This document shows, piece by piece, positions 23,315-35,084 of a stretch of DNA of 64,000 nt. Source of the DNA: Odobenus rosmarus divergens. Taxonomy: Eukaryota; Chordata; Mammalia; Carnivora; Odobenidae. The notes beneath the pieces are model-generated. The model worked only from the letters and a program-made list of their open reading frames with translations, searched no databases and was not told the origin of the DNA. How positions within the stretch are numbered: position 1 is the first letter of the stretch; each line of letters opens with the position of its first letter. A program made the translations under genes and the position numbers. Location of the stretch: positions 1 through 64,000 of the forward strand of contig NW_004450331.1 of assembly GCF_000321225.1 (NCBI RefSeq), written 5' to 3'.

Positions 23315-23989
23315 ATGTGTTTGAGTGGGTAGACTTTTTTTTAAAGATAACTTTAAGAATGAAATTCTAAGAATTGTGACGTTTCTCCCCATAGGATAGA
23401 ATAACTATGTTATTCTCCATGTGCATTTTGAAGTTAGTTTGAATTTCTTTTGCAATATGATCAAATACCTCAAATACCTCCATCAGTGATTTCATAGAGG
23501 TCTCCCAAACTGCTCCAGATCACTCTCTTTGCTAAGATGGATATTCCCATACCTCAGTGGCTCCATTTCCTTCCAGGCACCAACACAGAGCAAACTCGTC
23601 TTCACATGTTTCAACTAGTTGGAAGGGAAATGAATCGTCAGACGGATTCCACTGAGGTCTGTTCAGCGCCTGCCTCCGAGCAGGGTGGTTTGGAGCCATG
23701 TGTCTTGCCTAAGAAGCAAGTCTTTCCTCTCTCCGGCCAGGGTTTCCCTGTAGCCGAGCTGTTGGCCAATACAGCCCCATTCCAGTCAGATCCACACACA
23801 GAATGCATTTCCCCCAAGCAACCGTTTTCATGTTTTTCCTTGGTCCCTGTTGAGCACATGCGTCCCAGAATAATCGTCTCCACTGGGTCCACCGTGAGCC
23901 AGAGCCTCTTGTGGGCTTGGAAGGGGGAAGCTCCCGAGACTTGCCCTCCAGTGTGTCAAGTCAGTGTGCAGCCCCAGTTACAAGATAAA
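23315..23989. other. unassigned stretch with a 159-codon frame
   Basis: The forward frame 23537-24016 is the longest non-repetitive open frame in the window. Its translation is rich in P, S, Q and C, without signal peptide, membrane segment or motif that I recognise. The start lacks a strong Kozak context and no splice structure is evident. A chance frame or non-coding exon is likelier than a gene. Confidence 0.35.
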
Positions 23990-24935
23990 TGGTGGTGTGG
24001 AAACGATTCAGCTTAGCCGGCAACTGCCTGAGCGCCACAGTCGGTGTCTTTTCTGTAATTATTGCATTTAATACAGCTAGTTACTTGCACAAAAGAGCTT
24101 CCGGATACAGCAATTTCCACTGGGGGCTGTTTAGGAATGTACAGGCCCATCATTTAGCCCTGATATTGTTGGGTTGTCAGAATTGATCATAGCTCTTGAC
24201 GGAACACCTCTAGCTTTTTTTTTAATGGAGTGCCTCAGAGTGACATTTCCCATTGTTTAAGTAGGAGTGATCTGTTAGTTTATATTTTATCTAAAACTGC
24301 AGATCAGATGACCTCCCTCAGGGCCAAAATGCATGAATCCTTTTCGCATGTTATAATTAATAGTGGAGCTGGGAGAGAAATTCATAACAAGGGGCCGAAG
24401 AGCTGGGCAGAGCAACTTGTCAAAAAGAAGGAAATTCCACTACAGATTAGCTTATTTTTAAGCATGTCAAGCTCTACATACAAACATGATCTATTGCTTC
24501 CTTGTAATGTCTGTTTGGGCCCACATGCTCGGGGCGGTGTCAGAGACTGCTGTAAATTTTGTCTGAGTCAGGGCAATTCTGATTGATCTCTGAGTGTAAA
24601 ATCGATAAGAAGACACTGTCATTTTCTTAAAGGATGAGCTAGAAAAGGAAAATAAATTAAGACTCCACTGCATGTCTATCTCCAGTGCTCATTAATTCAG
24701 TGTGGTCTGTACTTTGTTAATGTTATGGCCACAGCTTTAATCTTCCAGGTGCTCTTCCTGTGGCTACTTGCTAGGGCCCTTCCTTATGTTATGTATATTT
24801 CATCTGAATGGGGGTGCGTGGGGGGGTGTAAAATGGCTGCCCTTTTTCCTCCCTTAGCTCCTGCTTAATCCATTTTATTATTTTGGAGACATACATCACC
24901 ATGGATACTGATTAACTTTAAAATGGACAGAGCCA
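23990..24935. promoter_or_regulatory. candidate conserved enhancer block D
   Basis: About 900 bp without repeats. Features include TGTAATTATTGCATTTAATAC (24054 on), GTTATAATTAATAG, TTGATCATAGC, a CTCATTAATTCAGTG stretch and a TTAATGTTATGGCC stretch. The dense AT-core homeodomain sites amid mid-GC sequence suit a developmental enhancer. This is the largest such block in the window and is flanked by CT microsatellites. Function is inferred. Confidence 0.45.
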
Positions 24936-25000
24936 TTCTCTCTTCCTCTCTCCATCTCTCTCTCTGTCTCTCTCCGTCTCTCTCTCTCTCCCTCTCCTTC
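24936..25000. repeat. CT-rich microsatellite 1
   Basis: (CT)n with CCAT, CTGT and CCGT interruptions. Confidence 0.95.
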
Positions 25001-25099
25001 ATCCGAAGATAGACTCATTTGTCTTGAAGAGTTTGGGCAAATAATAACTATCAAGCATTTTGCCTTACATAATAAACCCTGTGAAGACTAATTTTCTTG

Positions 25100-25195
25100 T
25101 TCTCTCCCTTTCTCTCTCTCTCTCTCTCTCCTCTCCTCCCTCCCTCTCTCCCCCTTTTTTCTCTCTCTCCCTCCCTCCCTCTTTCTCTTTCTCTT
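25100..25195. repeat. 96-nt pyrimidine run
   Basis: Uninterrupted C/T run composed of (CT)n, CCCT and CTTT units. Confidence 0.95.
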
Positions 25196-25859
25196 AAGGC
25201 TTTTTTTGTGGACACTTTAGAATTGTCTTTGTAGACTTCCTCAGTTTTAAAACTTCTTGTACATCAAGAGTTTTCCCACAATGTTTTGAGAAACCATAGT
25301 TCATCTAACTATCCTAACACACACACACAGAGAATCTAAGAGTTAGAGGTTTCGTGGTTGTTTGTTGCTTTGCCACCATAGACTCCCAAATGTGTCCTGT
25401 CTTGCAGGTTTTGTATTTTGTTCCTCAGGAAGAGAGGAAGGGGAGGACAAGGCAGGTGGTATATCCCCTCCCCCTGATTTGTATTCTGCATTAAATATCA
25501 ACATCATAACACTTTATGTTTCCTTCTGCTGTAGAAACAGAACATCTAGTTTTGTCTGTAGCTCTGTCTTTGGCTTCCATGAATGGACTTGGTAAATCCT
25601 GTGTTTTTAGACATTGCTCATTTCTGACACATTCTGAATACCTTGCACATGAGTTATACACTGTGGTCACATGTCCAATAATTGTTCGTGGAAACCCAAG
25701 AATAGAAGACTGCTTCCAGAAGCTTTTTGTTTGTGAAAACCTATTTAGACTATATAGAATTTTGTTAGGTTTCTCAAAATATACAGAGTCCAAAAAGAAA
25801 GGAGAGGTGGTTTAAAAAAAAAAATCTAGCTCTACTTGCTTCAAAAGGCATTAAATTCA
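25196..25859. other. unassigned non-coding stretch
   Basis: Unique sequence with overlapping frames of about 100 codons on both strands and no recognised domain. Confidence 0.4.
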
Positions 25860-26060
25860 TATTCATGAAGGGTGTTTGCTTTCTTTAACAAAGCACAGCA
25901 CATGCCAATTAATTATTTCTCAGGAAAAGGTCACTTAGGGGACTAACTCTGTATCTCCCGTCTTCCCAATTGAGCATACTAAATGAATAGATGTGCAAAT
26001 TTAATCTACAAGTGACACATATTTGGCCTTGAAATTATTTGTCTTATTCATCTTCTTTTA
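25860..26060. promoter_or_regulatory. possible conserved block
   Basis: Repeat-free: ATTCATGAAGG, GCCAATTAATTATTTC, CAATTGAGCATAC and GTGCAAATTTAATC. Homeodomain-like cores suggest an enhancer; weak. Confidence 0.3.
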
Positions 26061-26499
26061 AACATTAGTCTTTATTTATTATGAAAAGCATGATACAGTG
26101 AGATAACATCTTGAAATTTGTAAATAATGTGTGATTATTTTAGGATTCAATGTGAGAGAAAACTGTGTACTAAGGCAATACATTTACTGTGTACACCCCC
26201 CTCCCTCCATCAATATGACGCAGTTATCATTCTCTACAAGAGCTGATGGACATCTGAAAATGACTGAAAGGGATCACTTGTGTTTTTTTCTTTTTCCTTT
26301 CGTTTCTGAGACCTGTACACTTAGATTTTTCCTGAAGGAGGTAAGAAGTTTGGTGAGACAATTAAGTGGCTCTTTTGTATGCATAGGGAAGCCCATAGTT
26401 GGCTGAGGGGCACGGCTACTCATGTATTTATTCACTGGGGCCTCCTGCGTGCCTGGAAAGAAAGGCGGTAGGAAGTGTCCTACGCCTGTTTTCCCACCT
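26061..26499. other. unassigned non-coding stretch
   Basis: Unique sequence; no gene is recognised. Confidence 0.4.
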
Positions 26500-26735
26500 A
26501 CCTTAGAGATCACAGCTACCTCACAGAGTTGCTATGAGGATTACATGGAAAAAGAAGTATATAAAACAACTGGAACATAGTGGGGTTTTTAATGGTGAGA
26601 GTTCCTTCTCCCTTTACTGGTTGGGTGGTGGCCTTAGGAAAATCGTTTAGTGAAGAAGCCGACTCTTCTCTCATCTATAAAAATGAGATAGTACTTACCA
26701 TGCAGGATTGCTGGGAAGATGAGTGATAACGTGTT
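26500..26735 (+). mobile_element. two adjacent MIR pieces
   Basis: ACCTCACAGAGTTGCTATGAG with GATTACATGG (26520 on), then a second copy with ATCTATAAAAATGAGATAG, ACTTACCATGCAGGATTGCTGGGAAGATGAG (26675 on). Both are forward MIR 3' parts. Confidence 0.6.
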
Positions 26736-26780
26736 TTTCTGGCGGCACGCGATGCGGCTCATGCACTCAAGTAGTATTTA

Positions 26781-28150
26781 CAGGCATACCTTGTTTCACC
26801 ATGCTTCACTTCATTGTACTCTGCACATGTTGTGTTTTTGACAAATTGAAGATTTGTGTCGATCCTGGGTCAAGCAATTCCATTGGCTCCATTTTCCCGA
26901 CAGCGTATGTTCACTTTGTGTCTCTGTGTCACATTTCAGTAATTCTTGCTATATTCAAGCTTTTCATTATTCACTGTTATGGTGATCTGTGATCAGTGAT
27001 CTTTGATGTTACTACTGTAATTGTTTTAGGGCATCATGACCTGCACTCACCTAAGACACTGAATTTAATTGATAAGTGTTGTGTGTCTCCTGACTGTTCC
27101 ACCCGTCAACCATTCTGGGTCTCGCTCCCTCTTCTCTGGCCTCCCTATTCCCTCAGACACAGCAGGATTGAAATCAGGCCAATTAATAGCCCCACAGTGT
27201 CCGTTAAATGTTCAAGTAAAAAGAAGAGTCGCAGGTCTCATTTTAAATCAAAAGCTAGAGATGATTAAGCTAAGTGAAGAAGGAATGTTGAAAGCAGAGA
27301 TAGGCCAAAAGCTAGGCCTCTTGTGCCAAACAGTTATGAATGCCAAGTTGTAAATGCAAAGAAAAAGTTCTTGAAGGAAATTAGAAGTGCTATTTCAGTG
27401 AATACTCAAAGGATATGAAAGTGAAGCAGATTTATTGCTGCACGGAGAAAGTTCTAGTGGTCTGGACAACAGATCAAATCAGCCACAACGTTCCCTTAAA
27501 CCAAAGCCTAAACCAGAGCAAAGCCCTAACTCTCCTCAATTCTTTAAAAAACTGAGAGTGGAAGAAGCTATAGAAGAAGTTTGAAGCTAGAGGAGGTTGG
27601 TTCCTGAGGTTTAAGGAAAGAAGCCATTTCCATAACATAAACGTAGAAGGTGAAGAAGCAAGTGCTAATGTAGAAGCTCAGCAACTTATTCGGAAGATGT
27701 AGCTAAGATAATTAATGAAGGTGGCTGCACTAAACAACAGATTTTCAATGTAGACAAGCCAGCCTTCTATTGGGAGAAGACGCCACCTCTTCATAGCTGG
27801 AGAGGAGGAAGGAGTCAATGCCTGGCTTCACAGGCTGCTACTCCTGTTAGGGGCTAATGCAGTTGGTGACTTGAAGTTGAAGCTAATGCTCATTTCCCAT
27901 TTCAAAAACCCTAGGGCCCTTAAGAATTATTCTACATATTCTGCCTGTGCTCTAAAAACGGAACACAAAGACTGGCTGACAGCACTATCTGTTTAGAACA
28001 TGGTTTACTGAATACTTTGAGCTTACTTTTGAGACCCATTGCTCAGTGAAAAAAGATTCCTTTCAAGATACGACTGCTCATTGACAGTGCACCTGGTCAC
28101 CCAAGAGCTTCGATGGAGATGGACAATGAGATGAATATTGTTTCACATAT
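26781..28150 (+). mobile_element. Tigger1-like pogo transposon, 3' truncated
   Basis: DNA transposon of the Tc1/mariner superfamily, pogo group. It opens with the terminal CAGGCATACCTTG next to a TA target (26779-26780), then a 5' leader and a transposase region. The frame 27069-27353 shows the DNA-binding N terminus ([17 protein letters not shown]). At 28080-28100 the catalytic-region code reads IDSAPGHP, where this family usually has D-N-x-P-G-H. The start codon region, several frameshifts and stops make it a pseudogene. The rest of the catalytic domain and the 3' terminal repeat are missing. The family name is from memory of the consensus. Confidence 0.85.
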
Positions 28151-28904
28151 ATTTACAGTGTTTATCTTGCCCTATAATTGTTGATGTCATGGCATAGTGT
28201 TGAGATCATCTGGAAGGATGACCACTAAAATGCAAACAATAGATCTTTCTCATGGATGGAATTTGGAGTGCTAACCTCTGTGATTCTCTGTATTTGAATT
28301 TTCACAATGATTGCATATAGTTTTTAGAATCAGAAAAAATTATTTTATTATTTTTGGGAAAAAAGCTGTGCCTCTGTCTTGTTGAGTGTGTCATTTTAAT
28401 CTAGGTCAGTGGCAATGTGAAAAGGACTTTCTCTGGGAATAAAGGACGGATATTACACCACGGGAATGCTCTCTTTCTGGTTCTAACCCAGCAATTTAGC
28501 CTGTTTTTTTTTTTTTCTTCTGTACTTCAAGCCACCCCAACGTTCTCCAATGGAGGACAGAGCTGGGGACTCCAGCATTCTTCAAGTCCCAGACTCTTTA
28601 TTGTTTTCTCACCTCTTGCGTTTTTGATCCTGGCTTCCCTGCCTCCTGATCTGGGGATTTCATTTCACACTGAAGCCATGACCTTCATGGTCTTGATATG
28701 GCTGTGTTACTTACAGTTTAGCTGAGCATGAGATGGACGTCTTAAAAAATTAAACAGAACAGGTATATGTGGTATAAAACAATGACTATTTCAGGTTTCC
28801 AGTTGATAGAGACTTCACGGAGAGGCTAGGTTTGATCTGGGTCTTAAAGTTTGATGCTAATGGGCTCAGTCGATGTTCAGTGAAAGACTATGCAGAACAG
28901 ATCA
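28151..28904. other. unassigned stretch
   Basis: AT-rich, with a T-run at about 28505-28517 and a forward frame of 102 codons (28417-28725) without domain. The sequence at 28795-28860 resembles an old dispersed mammalian repeat I cannot name, which seems to continue at 29130-29290. Confidence 0.4.
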
Positions 28905-29060
28905 AGTCAATAGTTCTCAAGATATGCATCAGCATCACCCAGAGGCCTTGTTAAAATGCAGTTTACTGGGACTACCCTCTGGGTTTAGGATTCAGCAGGT
29001 CTAGGTTGGGACCCATCCTACTCCTGGTCCCGGGACAACACTTTGAAAATCTCCAAGGAA
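28905..29060 (+). mobile_element. MER5A-like hAT element
   Basis: ATAGTTCTCAAGATATGCAT, CATCAGCATCACCCAGAGGC, CTTGTTAAAATGCAG, GATTCAGCAGGTCTAGG and the end CTTTGAAAATCTCC follow the MER5A order. Confidence 0.8.
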
Positions 29061-30299
29061 AAGCATTATTAGAGAGCACAGTTGCTTACAAAGGAAAGCA
29101 CATAGTGTGTTTCAAAAACTGTCTAAAGCAGTCTGGCTAGAATGAAGGAAGAAGTGAGACATTTAGTTGGGAATGTAGATTGAAGCCAGATTATGAATAA
29201 TTTTGAATACTTGATTAAGAAATGTAGTTTTCAATTACTAGAATATCATAGAAGGTTTTAAAGTGGAAGAATATCATGATTAAAAGATTAATCTTAAGGT
29301 GATATGTAAGGTCAGTAGACACAAGGCATCATGGAAACAAAAATCTTTTGGGGGGACTTACATGAGTAAGGGACTGAAGCTCTGAATTCTTTGTCAACTC
29401 TTATTTACCTCAATCATAAACTGACCTCAGTCAAAATGGCTGCTCAAAAACTTGTCAGATTCTTTTGGTAAAAATTGGTAGCTACCGTTGTCTCAAAGAA
29501 GATGTCTTCCCCATACATTGTTTCCAGGTATATAGTACAGTAAAAGCAGATCTTAGTGCAATGCCAAATATATATCCATTTATTTTCAAGAAGGCACAAA
29601 AACAGTTTTAAAAACTGGTTGTTGTAAGATGATGACATCTCTACTTTCTCTGCTCAAACACTCTTAACAAATACCTTGCATGGAAGATTCACTCCAAGAT
29701 GGAGTCAAGAATATTGTCCAGAGAGCTTGCTGTTCTAACCCCTGCATATCTTGAACACCACTCGTTTCAGCACACTAGCATCAGTAAAAATTATATCTAA
29801 CATTTCTTATGCTAATAAACCTCTGATGCAGATTTCTGTAGTAATACCTAAAGTACAAGTTAGAACGATTGCTAGAGTGTGTATTCATGATTAGATTACT
29901 TCAAATGCTAACTAATTGCCCCTAGGGTGAGGATTAAAGGTATTTCACATATATACCTAGCTTATATTGATAGACCTCAAAGTAAATATGCAGAAAATGT
30001 AACCACTCCCATTACTTTCCTTTTTATAGCTCTCAAATTTTTTCTCTAATCAGTGGTGTGCTGGTAGACTACTTTCTGAAGAGGGGGAAAAACACAAAAC
30101 CTGATTTGCAGCCTTTGCCAACTTCTTTGGTATAAATACTTGCACTTCAGGTGGTTTCAAGGTACAGTGTTTTACCAACCAACACACAAAATTCCTGAAT
30201 ATTTAACAGTCAAATCTAGTAGGCTTGGAACAGGCTCTGGCATATCACTGTCTCTAAACTCCAGTTCTTTTCTGTATCAAACCTGAATTTGCAAAAGGC
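29061..30299. other. unassigned AT-rich stretch
   Basis: Unique or strongly decayed sequence. GAAGCCAGATTATGAATAATT and GGTTTTAAAGTGGAAGAATATC (29170-29275) belong to the same unnamed old repeat as the piece before the MER5A. No gene is recognised. Confidence 0.4.
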
Positions 30300-31517
30300 T
30301 TTCAGTGATATTCCCTAAAATACAGAGTATTTTTACTGTCCTGAAAATCCTCTGTACTCCTCTATGCATTCCTCTCTTTCCCCTACCCCTTGGCAACCAG
30401 TGAGCTTTTTACTCTCTCCTTAGTCTTGCCTTTTCCAGAATGTCATATAGTTGAAATGATATATTAGGTAGCCTTTGCGGATTGGCTTTGTTCAGTTAAT
30501 AATATGCATTTAATGTGCTTCTGTGTCTTTTCATGGCTTGATAGCTTATACTGGGGGTGAATAATTTATCTTGGGGCTGAATAATATTCCATTGTCTGGT
30601 TGTACCACAGTTTATTTTATCCATTCACCTGCTGGAGAAATCTTGGTTACTTCCACGTTTTGGCAATTATGAATAAAGGCCCTAGCTGAATTCACGTTTA
30701 CCATATTTGTTACTGTTTTTAATTCATTGCCCTTGTTCTTTGTTCCTGTTTAGTCTTCCTCTCTTTTTTTGCCTTTCGTGGTCTTAATTGAGCGTTTGAT
30801 ATGATTTTCTCTCAGTAGATGAATTATATTTAGTTTTTTACTTTTTTTAAATAGTTACCCGAGAGTTCACAGTATGTATGTACAACTAATCAGACATAAG
30901 CTATAAACGTCAGATATATTGTTGCTATTATTATTTTGAACATCTCTTAGATGTTAGATTAAGAATAAGAAAAATAAAAGTTTTTGTTTCATCTTCACTT
31001 CTTCCTTCTCTAAATCTCTTAATTTTTTTTTTCTTTTTTTTAGTATAGCTCCAAGTTTCTGATCTGTATTCTTCTCTCTGAAGAATTTCTTTTAACATTT
31101 CTTGCAAGACAGGCCTACTGGCAACAAATTCCCTCGATTTTGCCTGAGAAAGTCTTATTTCTCTTCATCCTTGAAAGAATAATTTCACAGGAAAAAGAAT
31201 TATTGGTTGATTTTTTTTTTCTCAATACTTTAAATATTTTACTACTCTCCTTTTGTGTGCGTGATTTCTGAGGAGAAGCTGGATATAGTTCTTATCTTTG
31301 CTTCTCTATAGTTAAGGTGGTTCCCCCTCCCCCTCTGGCTTTTTTCAAGATTTTTTCTTTATCTTTGATTTTCCACAGTTTGAATATGATAGGCCCAGAT
31401 GTCCTTTTCTTTTCTTTTATGAATATATCCCACTTTGTGTTCTCTGAGCTTCTTGGATCTGTGGATTTGTGTCTGACATTAATTTTGAGAGATTCTCAGT
31501 TAATACTGCTTCAAATA

Positions 31518-31539
31518 TTTCTTCTCTCTTCTCTCTTCC

Positions 31540-31583
<44 letters not shown>

Positions 31584-31595
31584 TTTCTTTCTTTC

Positions 31596-31626
<31 letters not shown>

Positions 31627-31755
31627 TTCCTTCCTTCCTTCCTTCCTTCCTTCCTTCCTTTCTTTCTTTCTTTCTTCTCCTTCCTTCCTTCCTTCTTTTC
31701 TTTCTTTCCTCCCGCCCTCCCTGTCTTTCTGTCTGTCTTTCTTTCTCCTTCTCTT
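31518..31755. repeat. (CTTT)n/(CTTC)n tract
   Basis: A 196-nt uninterrupted pyrimidine run (31518-31713) followed by an imperfect CTTT/CTGT extension. It creates spurious frames of up to 185 codons of F/L/S/P on the plus strand and a KERKE-rich frame on the minus strand. Confidence 0.98.
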
Positions 31756-32236
31756 GGTATTCCCATTATGTGTATGTTATACATTTTGTGGTTGTCCCAC
31801 AGTTCTTGGATGTTCAGTTACTTTTTTTTCAGTCTTTTTTCTTTTTGTTTTTCACTTTGGGTATTTTCCATTGATATATCCTCAAGCTCAGAGATTCTTT
31901 CCTCAGCCATGTCCAAACTATTCATGAGCCCATCAAAGAGGCTTTCTTCATTTTTGTGCAGTGGTTTTGATCTCTAGCATTTCTTTGATTCTCCCATATC
32001 AAAATTTCCATCTCTCTGCTTACATAGCCCATCTGTTCTTATATGCTGTCTACTTTATCCATTAGAGCCCTTAGCATATTATCATAGTTGGTTCAAATTC
32101 CCAGTCTGATAATTCCGGTATCCTTGACATATCTGAATCTAGATCTAATGGTTACTCTGTGTCTGTAAACTATATTTTGCCTTTTATTTTACCTCGTAAT
32201 TTTTTGTTGAAAGGCAAGCACATTATACTACATTAA

Positions 32237-32257
32237 AACAACAACAACAACAACAAC
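32237..32257. repeat. (AAC)n microsatellite
   Basis: Seven AAC/ACA units on the + strand, within the old L1 region. Confidence 0.9.
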
Positions 32258-33140
32258 TAAACTAAATACTTCTTGAGTGATGTAGTGTTGAAGTATGGCA
32301 AGGAGGGGAAGCAATCTGCAGTCCTATGATTAGAGCTTAGTCCTGTAGTAAGCCTGTGCCTCTGGGCTGTGAATTCCACAAGTGCTTTTCACTTTCTCCC
32401 CTGGGATAGAATGGCTAGAGGGGGCTGGAGTTGGGTATTTCCCTTCCTTCAGGTTGGTTAGGCTCTGATAAAACTCTGACAGGTTATACTCTTATAAAAT
32501 AGTTTCTCTTGAGGGTAGTACTTGAGAGTATTTCAAAATGATTGCTTTCCCCCTCCCCCTGCCAGAAGCAAGAAGGGATTTTTTTTCCTCTAATATTTAC
32601 TATGAGAAACAAGTAGAGCTCCTAGAGGTAAAAGTCACAAAAGTGTGGGGGCTGTCCTATGACTGGACTCCCTTGGAGTTTTTAACTCTCAGACTTGTCC
32701 ACACTGAGCCTCCAGCAATTTGTCAATCACAGTTCAGGTTTTCCTACCCCAGCACTGGTTTTTACAAGTGGTTTCTGCTTGTGGGTTTCTACTCAAGTAA
32801 GTTGTGATTCTTGGTGTCCACTTGTTTGTCTCTCTAATATTTGGGGTAGTAGTTTGCCCTGTGACCTCATTTCTTTGATGAATCTAAGAAGAGTTGTTTA
32901 TTTTTCAGTCTGTTCACATTTTTTTAAAATTACACATTTTTATCAAGAATTTTTAATGTATGTAAGTACCATACCAAAACCAAAACATTACTTTTTAAAA
33001 AAAGAAATTCTCTATGGGTAAAGACCTGTGAAAACCTTTTTTTCTTAGAAATCTTCTCTCAGAGACAAATGGTTGTGTCCACATCAATAATTTCCACTTA
33101 ATAGACAAAATATTGGGCCATAGATATATTCTTTTTTAGA

Positions 33141-33504
33141 TGTATTAAGTCTGCTCAGGCTGCCATAACAGAATACTAGATTGGGTGGGTGGCTTCAACA
33201 CAGAAATTTATTTTCTCACAGTTATGGAGGCTGGAAGTCCAAGATCAAGGTGCCACCTAGGTTAGTTTCTGGAAAGACTCTCCTTTGGCCCCCTTTTCAC
33301 TGTGTGCTCACTTGCCCTTTCCTCTGTGAGTGGGCAGTGTCTGCCTCTTCTTATAAGGATGTCCATCCTATTGGGTTAGGGCCTACCTTTATGACCTCAT
33401 TTAACCTTAATTACCTCTTCAAAAGCCATATCTCCAATATAGTCAAGTTTGGAGTTAGGTCCTCAACATACCAATTTGAGGGGATACCATTCAGTCCACA
33501 ATAG
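33141..33504 (-). mobile_element. MLT1A-like solo LTR (ERVL-MaLR)
   Basis: Near-complete reverse LTR of an old non-coding retroviral-like element. It opens on the + strand with TGTATTAAGTCTGCTCAGG, passes TATGGAGGCTGGAAGTCC, CTTCTTATAAGGATGTCC, GACCTCATTTAACC, and ends with CCATTCAGTCCACAATAG. No internal genes are attached. Exact duplications are not apparent. Confidence 0.9.
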
Positions 33505-33707
33505 TGGATTTTATTTCCACTTTGTGGAGAAAGAATGCTAGAGTGGTTTTCATTATTTAGGAATCATGGTTCTAGCTTCCAAAGTTAGAAACATAGGAGT
33601 GTGTGTGTATGTGTGGTATTATTCTCCAAATTTTAAAATTGTGTTTTGTGATTCACTTATATCTTTTTGGAGTTTCTTTTTAATTGACTGGAAGATGACT
33701 TTTAGAT

Positions 33708-33865
33708 TTGTTTCTCAAAGTGTGATTTATGGATCATGTGCATCAGAGTCAATTAGTGGCCTTACATAAAATGTAGATTCCTGAGTTTCACCTTAGAATT
33801 ATTAATTCAGAATAACTAAACAACTTGGCCTGGGTTCATGTTCTTGAGATTCTTGAAGCCAGGGT
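33708..33865 (+). mobile_element. MER5A-like hAT element, decayed
   Basis: TTTCTCAAAGTGTGATTTATGG, GTGCATCAGAGTCAATTAG, AAAATGTAGATTCCTGAG and TTAATTCAGAATAACT follow the MER5A order. Confidence 0.65.
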
Positions 33866-34167
33866 TATATTCCCCAGCCATGAAAGGGAGGAGCCATGGG
33901 ATATGAGCTTCAGTGCCATGACATTCCTTATGTACAGTATCATTAAACATCCCCCAAGAGCAATGCCTAGGGAGTATTTTATTTCCTCTTCGGGACCTAA
34001 AATTTGTGTAAATTCTGTCACAGACAACAGTGCATTGGTACTAAATACTCATATTTTTAAAATCTTTTTTTTGCATTCACCAAGTTTTTTATCATTTTTG
34101 AATTTTCTATAGCATTATTATCTTCTCATTTTTGTCTTCTTTTAATGTACAATTGATAACTTACTAC
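33866..34167. other. unassigned stretch
   Basis: Unique sequence; nothing recognised. Confidence 0.4.
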
Positions 34168-34181
34168 AACCCTGGATTTTA

Positions 34182-34361
34182 TTTTTTTTTAAGATTTTAT
34201 TTATTTATTTGAGACAGAGAGAGATAGAGCACAAGTGGAGGAGGCTCAGAGAGGGAGGGAGAGGCAGACTCCCTGCTGAGCAGAGAGCCTGATATAGGGC
34301 TCCATCCTAGGACCCTGAGATAATGACCTGAGCTGAAGGCAGACGCCACCCAGGCACCCCA
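34182..34361 (-). mobile_element. CanSINE with a deleted A box
   Basis: Reverse SINE, but the head reads GGCAGACGCCACCCAGG, lacking about 14 bp (CTTAACCGACTGAG in intact copies), which removes the tRNA-like A-box region. Duplications AACCCTGGATTTTA (34168-34181) and AACCTGGATTTTA (34362-34374) flank it. Confidence 0.93.
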
Positions 34362-34374
34362 AACCTGGATTTTA

Positions 34375-35084
34375 GACAATAAATAAACATTCAAAGAGTG
34401 TGCCTAAAGTAGATATGTTGTTAGACTGACAAAGAAAAGAGTTTTGTTTAGTGTTTTGTTTTTTTGTGCCAAGTCAAGAAGCAAGAAAGTGTTTGGTATA
34501 TCAAAGGACCCTATGTGGTTTGACATGACTAGGATTTGAAGCAGTTTTCTTCACGGCACACTGGAATTGTGGACGGCACTGTTTAAGGGATGAAAAGGCT
34601 TAGAGTAATACTAAACAAATCAGCAGTAATCATCCCCCAAATTGGCATTACACTGCAAGAATATATCCCAGCATGTACAGAAGTACCCATAGTTCTCACA
34701 CTACTCAAGTGGTCACTCTTTAGCAATGTGATTGTGTTTGAGTAGTTTACTACCCTGCTCATATATACTCATAAGGCAGAATTGTCACATATTTCTGTAA
34801 ATCTTACTTTAGAATGAATTTGCCTCCACTTCTTACTGGATATCCCATGTCCTCTTAGCTGAACATTCCATTGACAAGCAATGGCAAAACACAGTACAGA
34901 TTCAATTATAGCAACAACCAAATTTGCATGTTTGTCAAAACTTGGTAGCATACCTTGCATATGGTTGGCAGGATGCCTGTTGGGAATTACTGGGCTTGAG
35001 GAAAGGGATTATATGATGGAATAGAGTAAATGTGGTGAAAAAGGCAACAACAATAATAAGGAAGATATCCACCATTTTTTGAGA
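34375..35084. other. unassigned stretch
   Basis: Unique AT-rich sequence; nothing recognised. Confidence 0.4.

Larger units (their letters stand above)
30300..32960 (-). mobile_element. old L1 (L1M type), several blocks
   Basis: Reverse L1 material in order: CCCTTGGCAACCAGTGAGC, GCTGAATAATATTCCATTG, CCATTCACCTGCTGGAG, GGCAATTATGAATAAAGG (3' UTR side), then a region with AACATTTCTTGCAAGACAGG, TTTTTCTTTATCTTTGATTT, TGAATATGATAGGCCCAG, and further on TAGGCTCTGATAAAACTCTG and ACACTGAGCCTCCAGCAATTTG. It may be more than one insertion. A large CTTT/CTTC microsatellite has expanded inside it at 31518-31755. Confidence 0.75.

Noticed and set aside
31500..31784. Minus-strand frame rich in E, R, K and G
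   Set aside because: Opposite-strand reading of the same microsatellite.
31317..31927. Forward frames of 185 and 152 codons
   Set aside because: They are mostly F/L/S/P repeats from the CTTT/CTTC tract within an old L1; no domain and no coding character.
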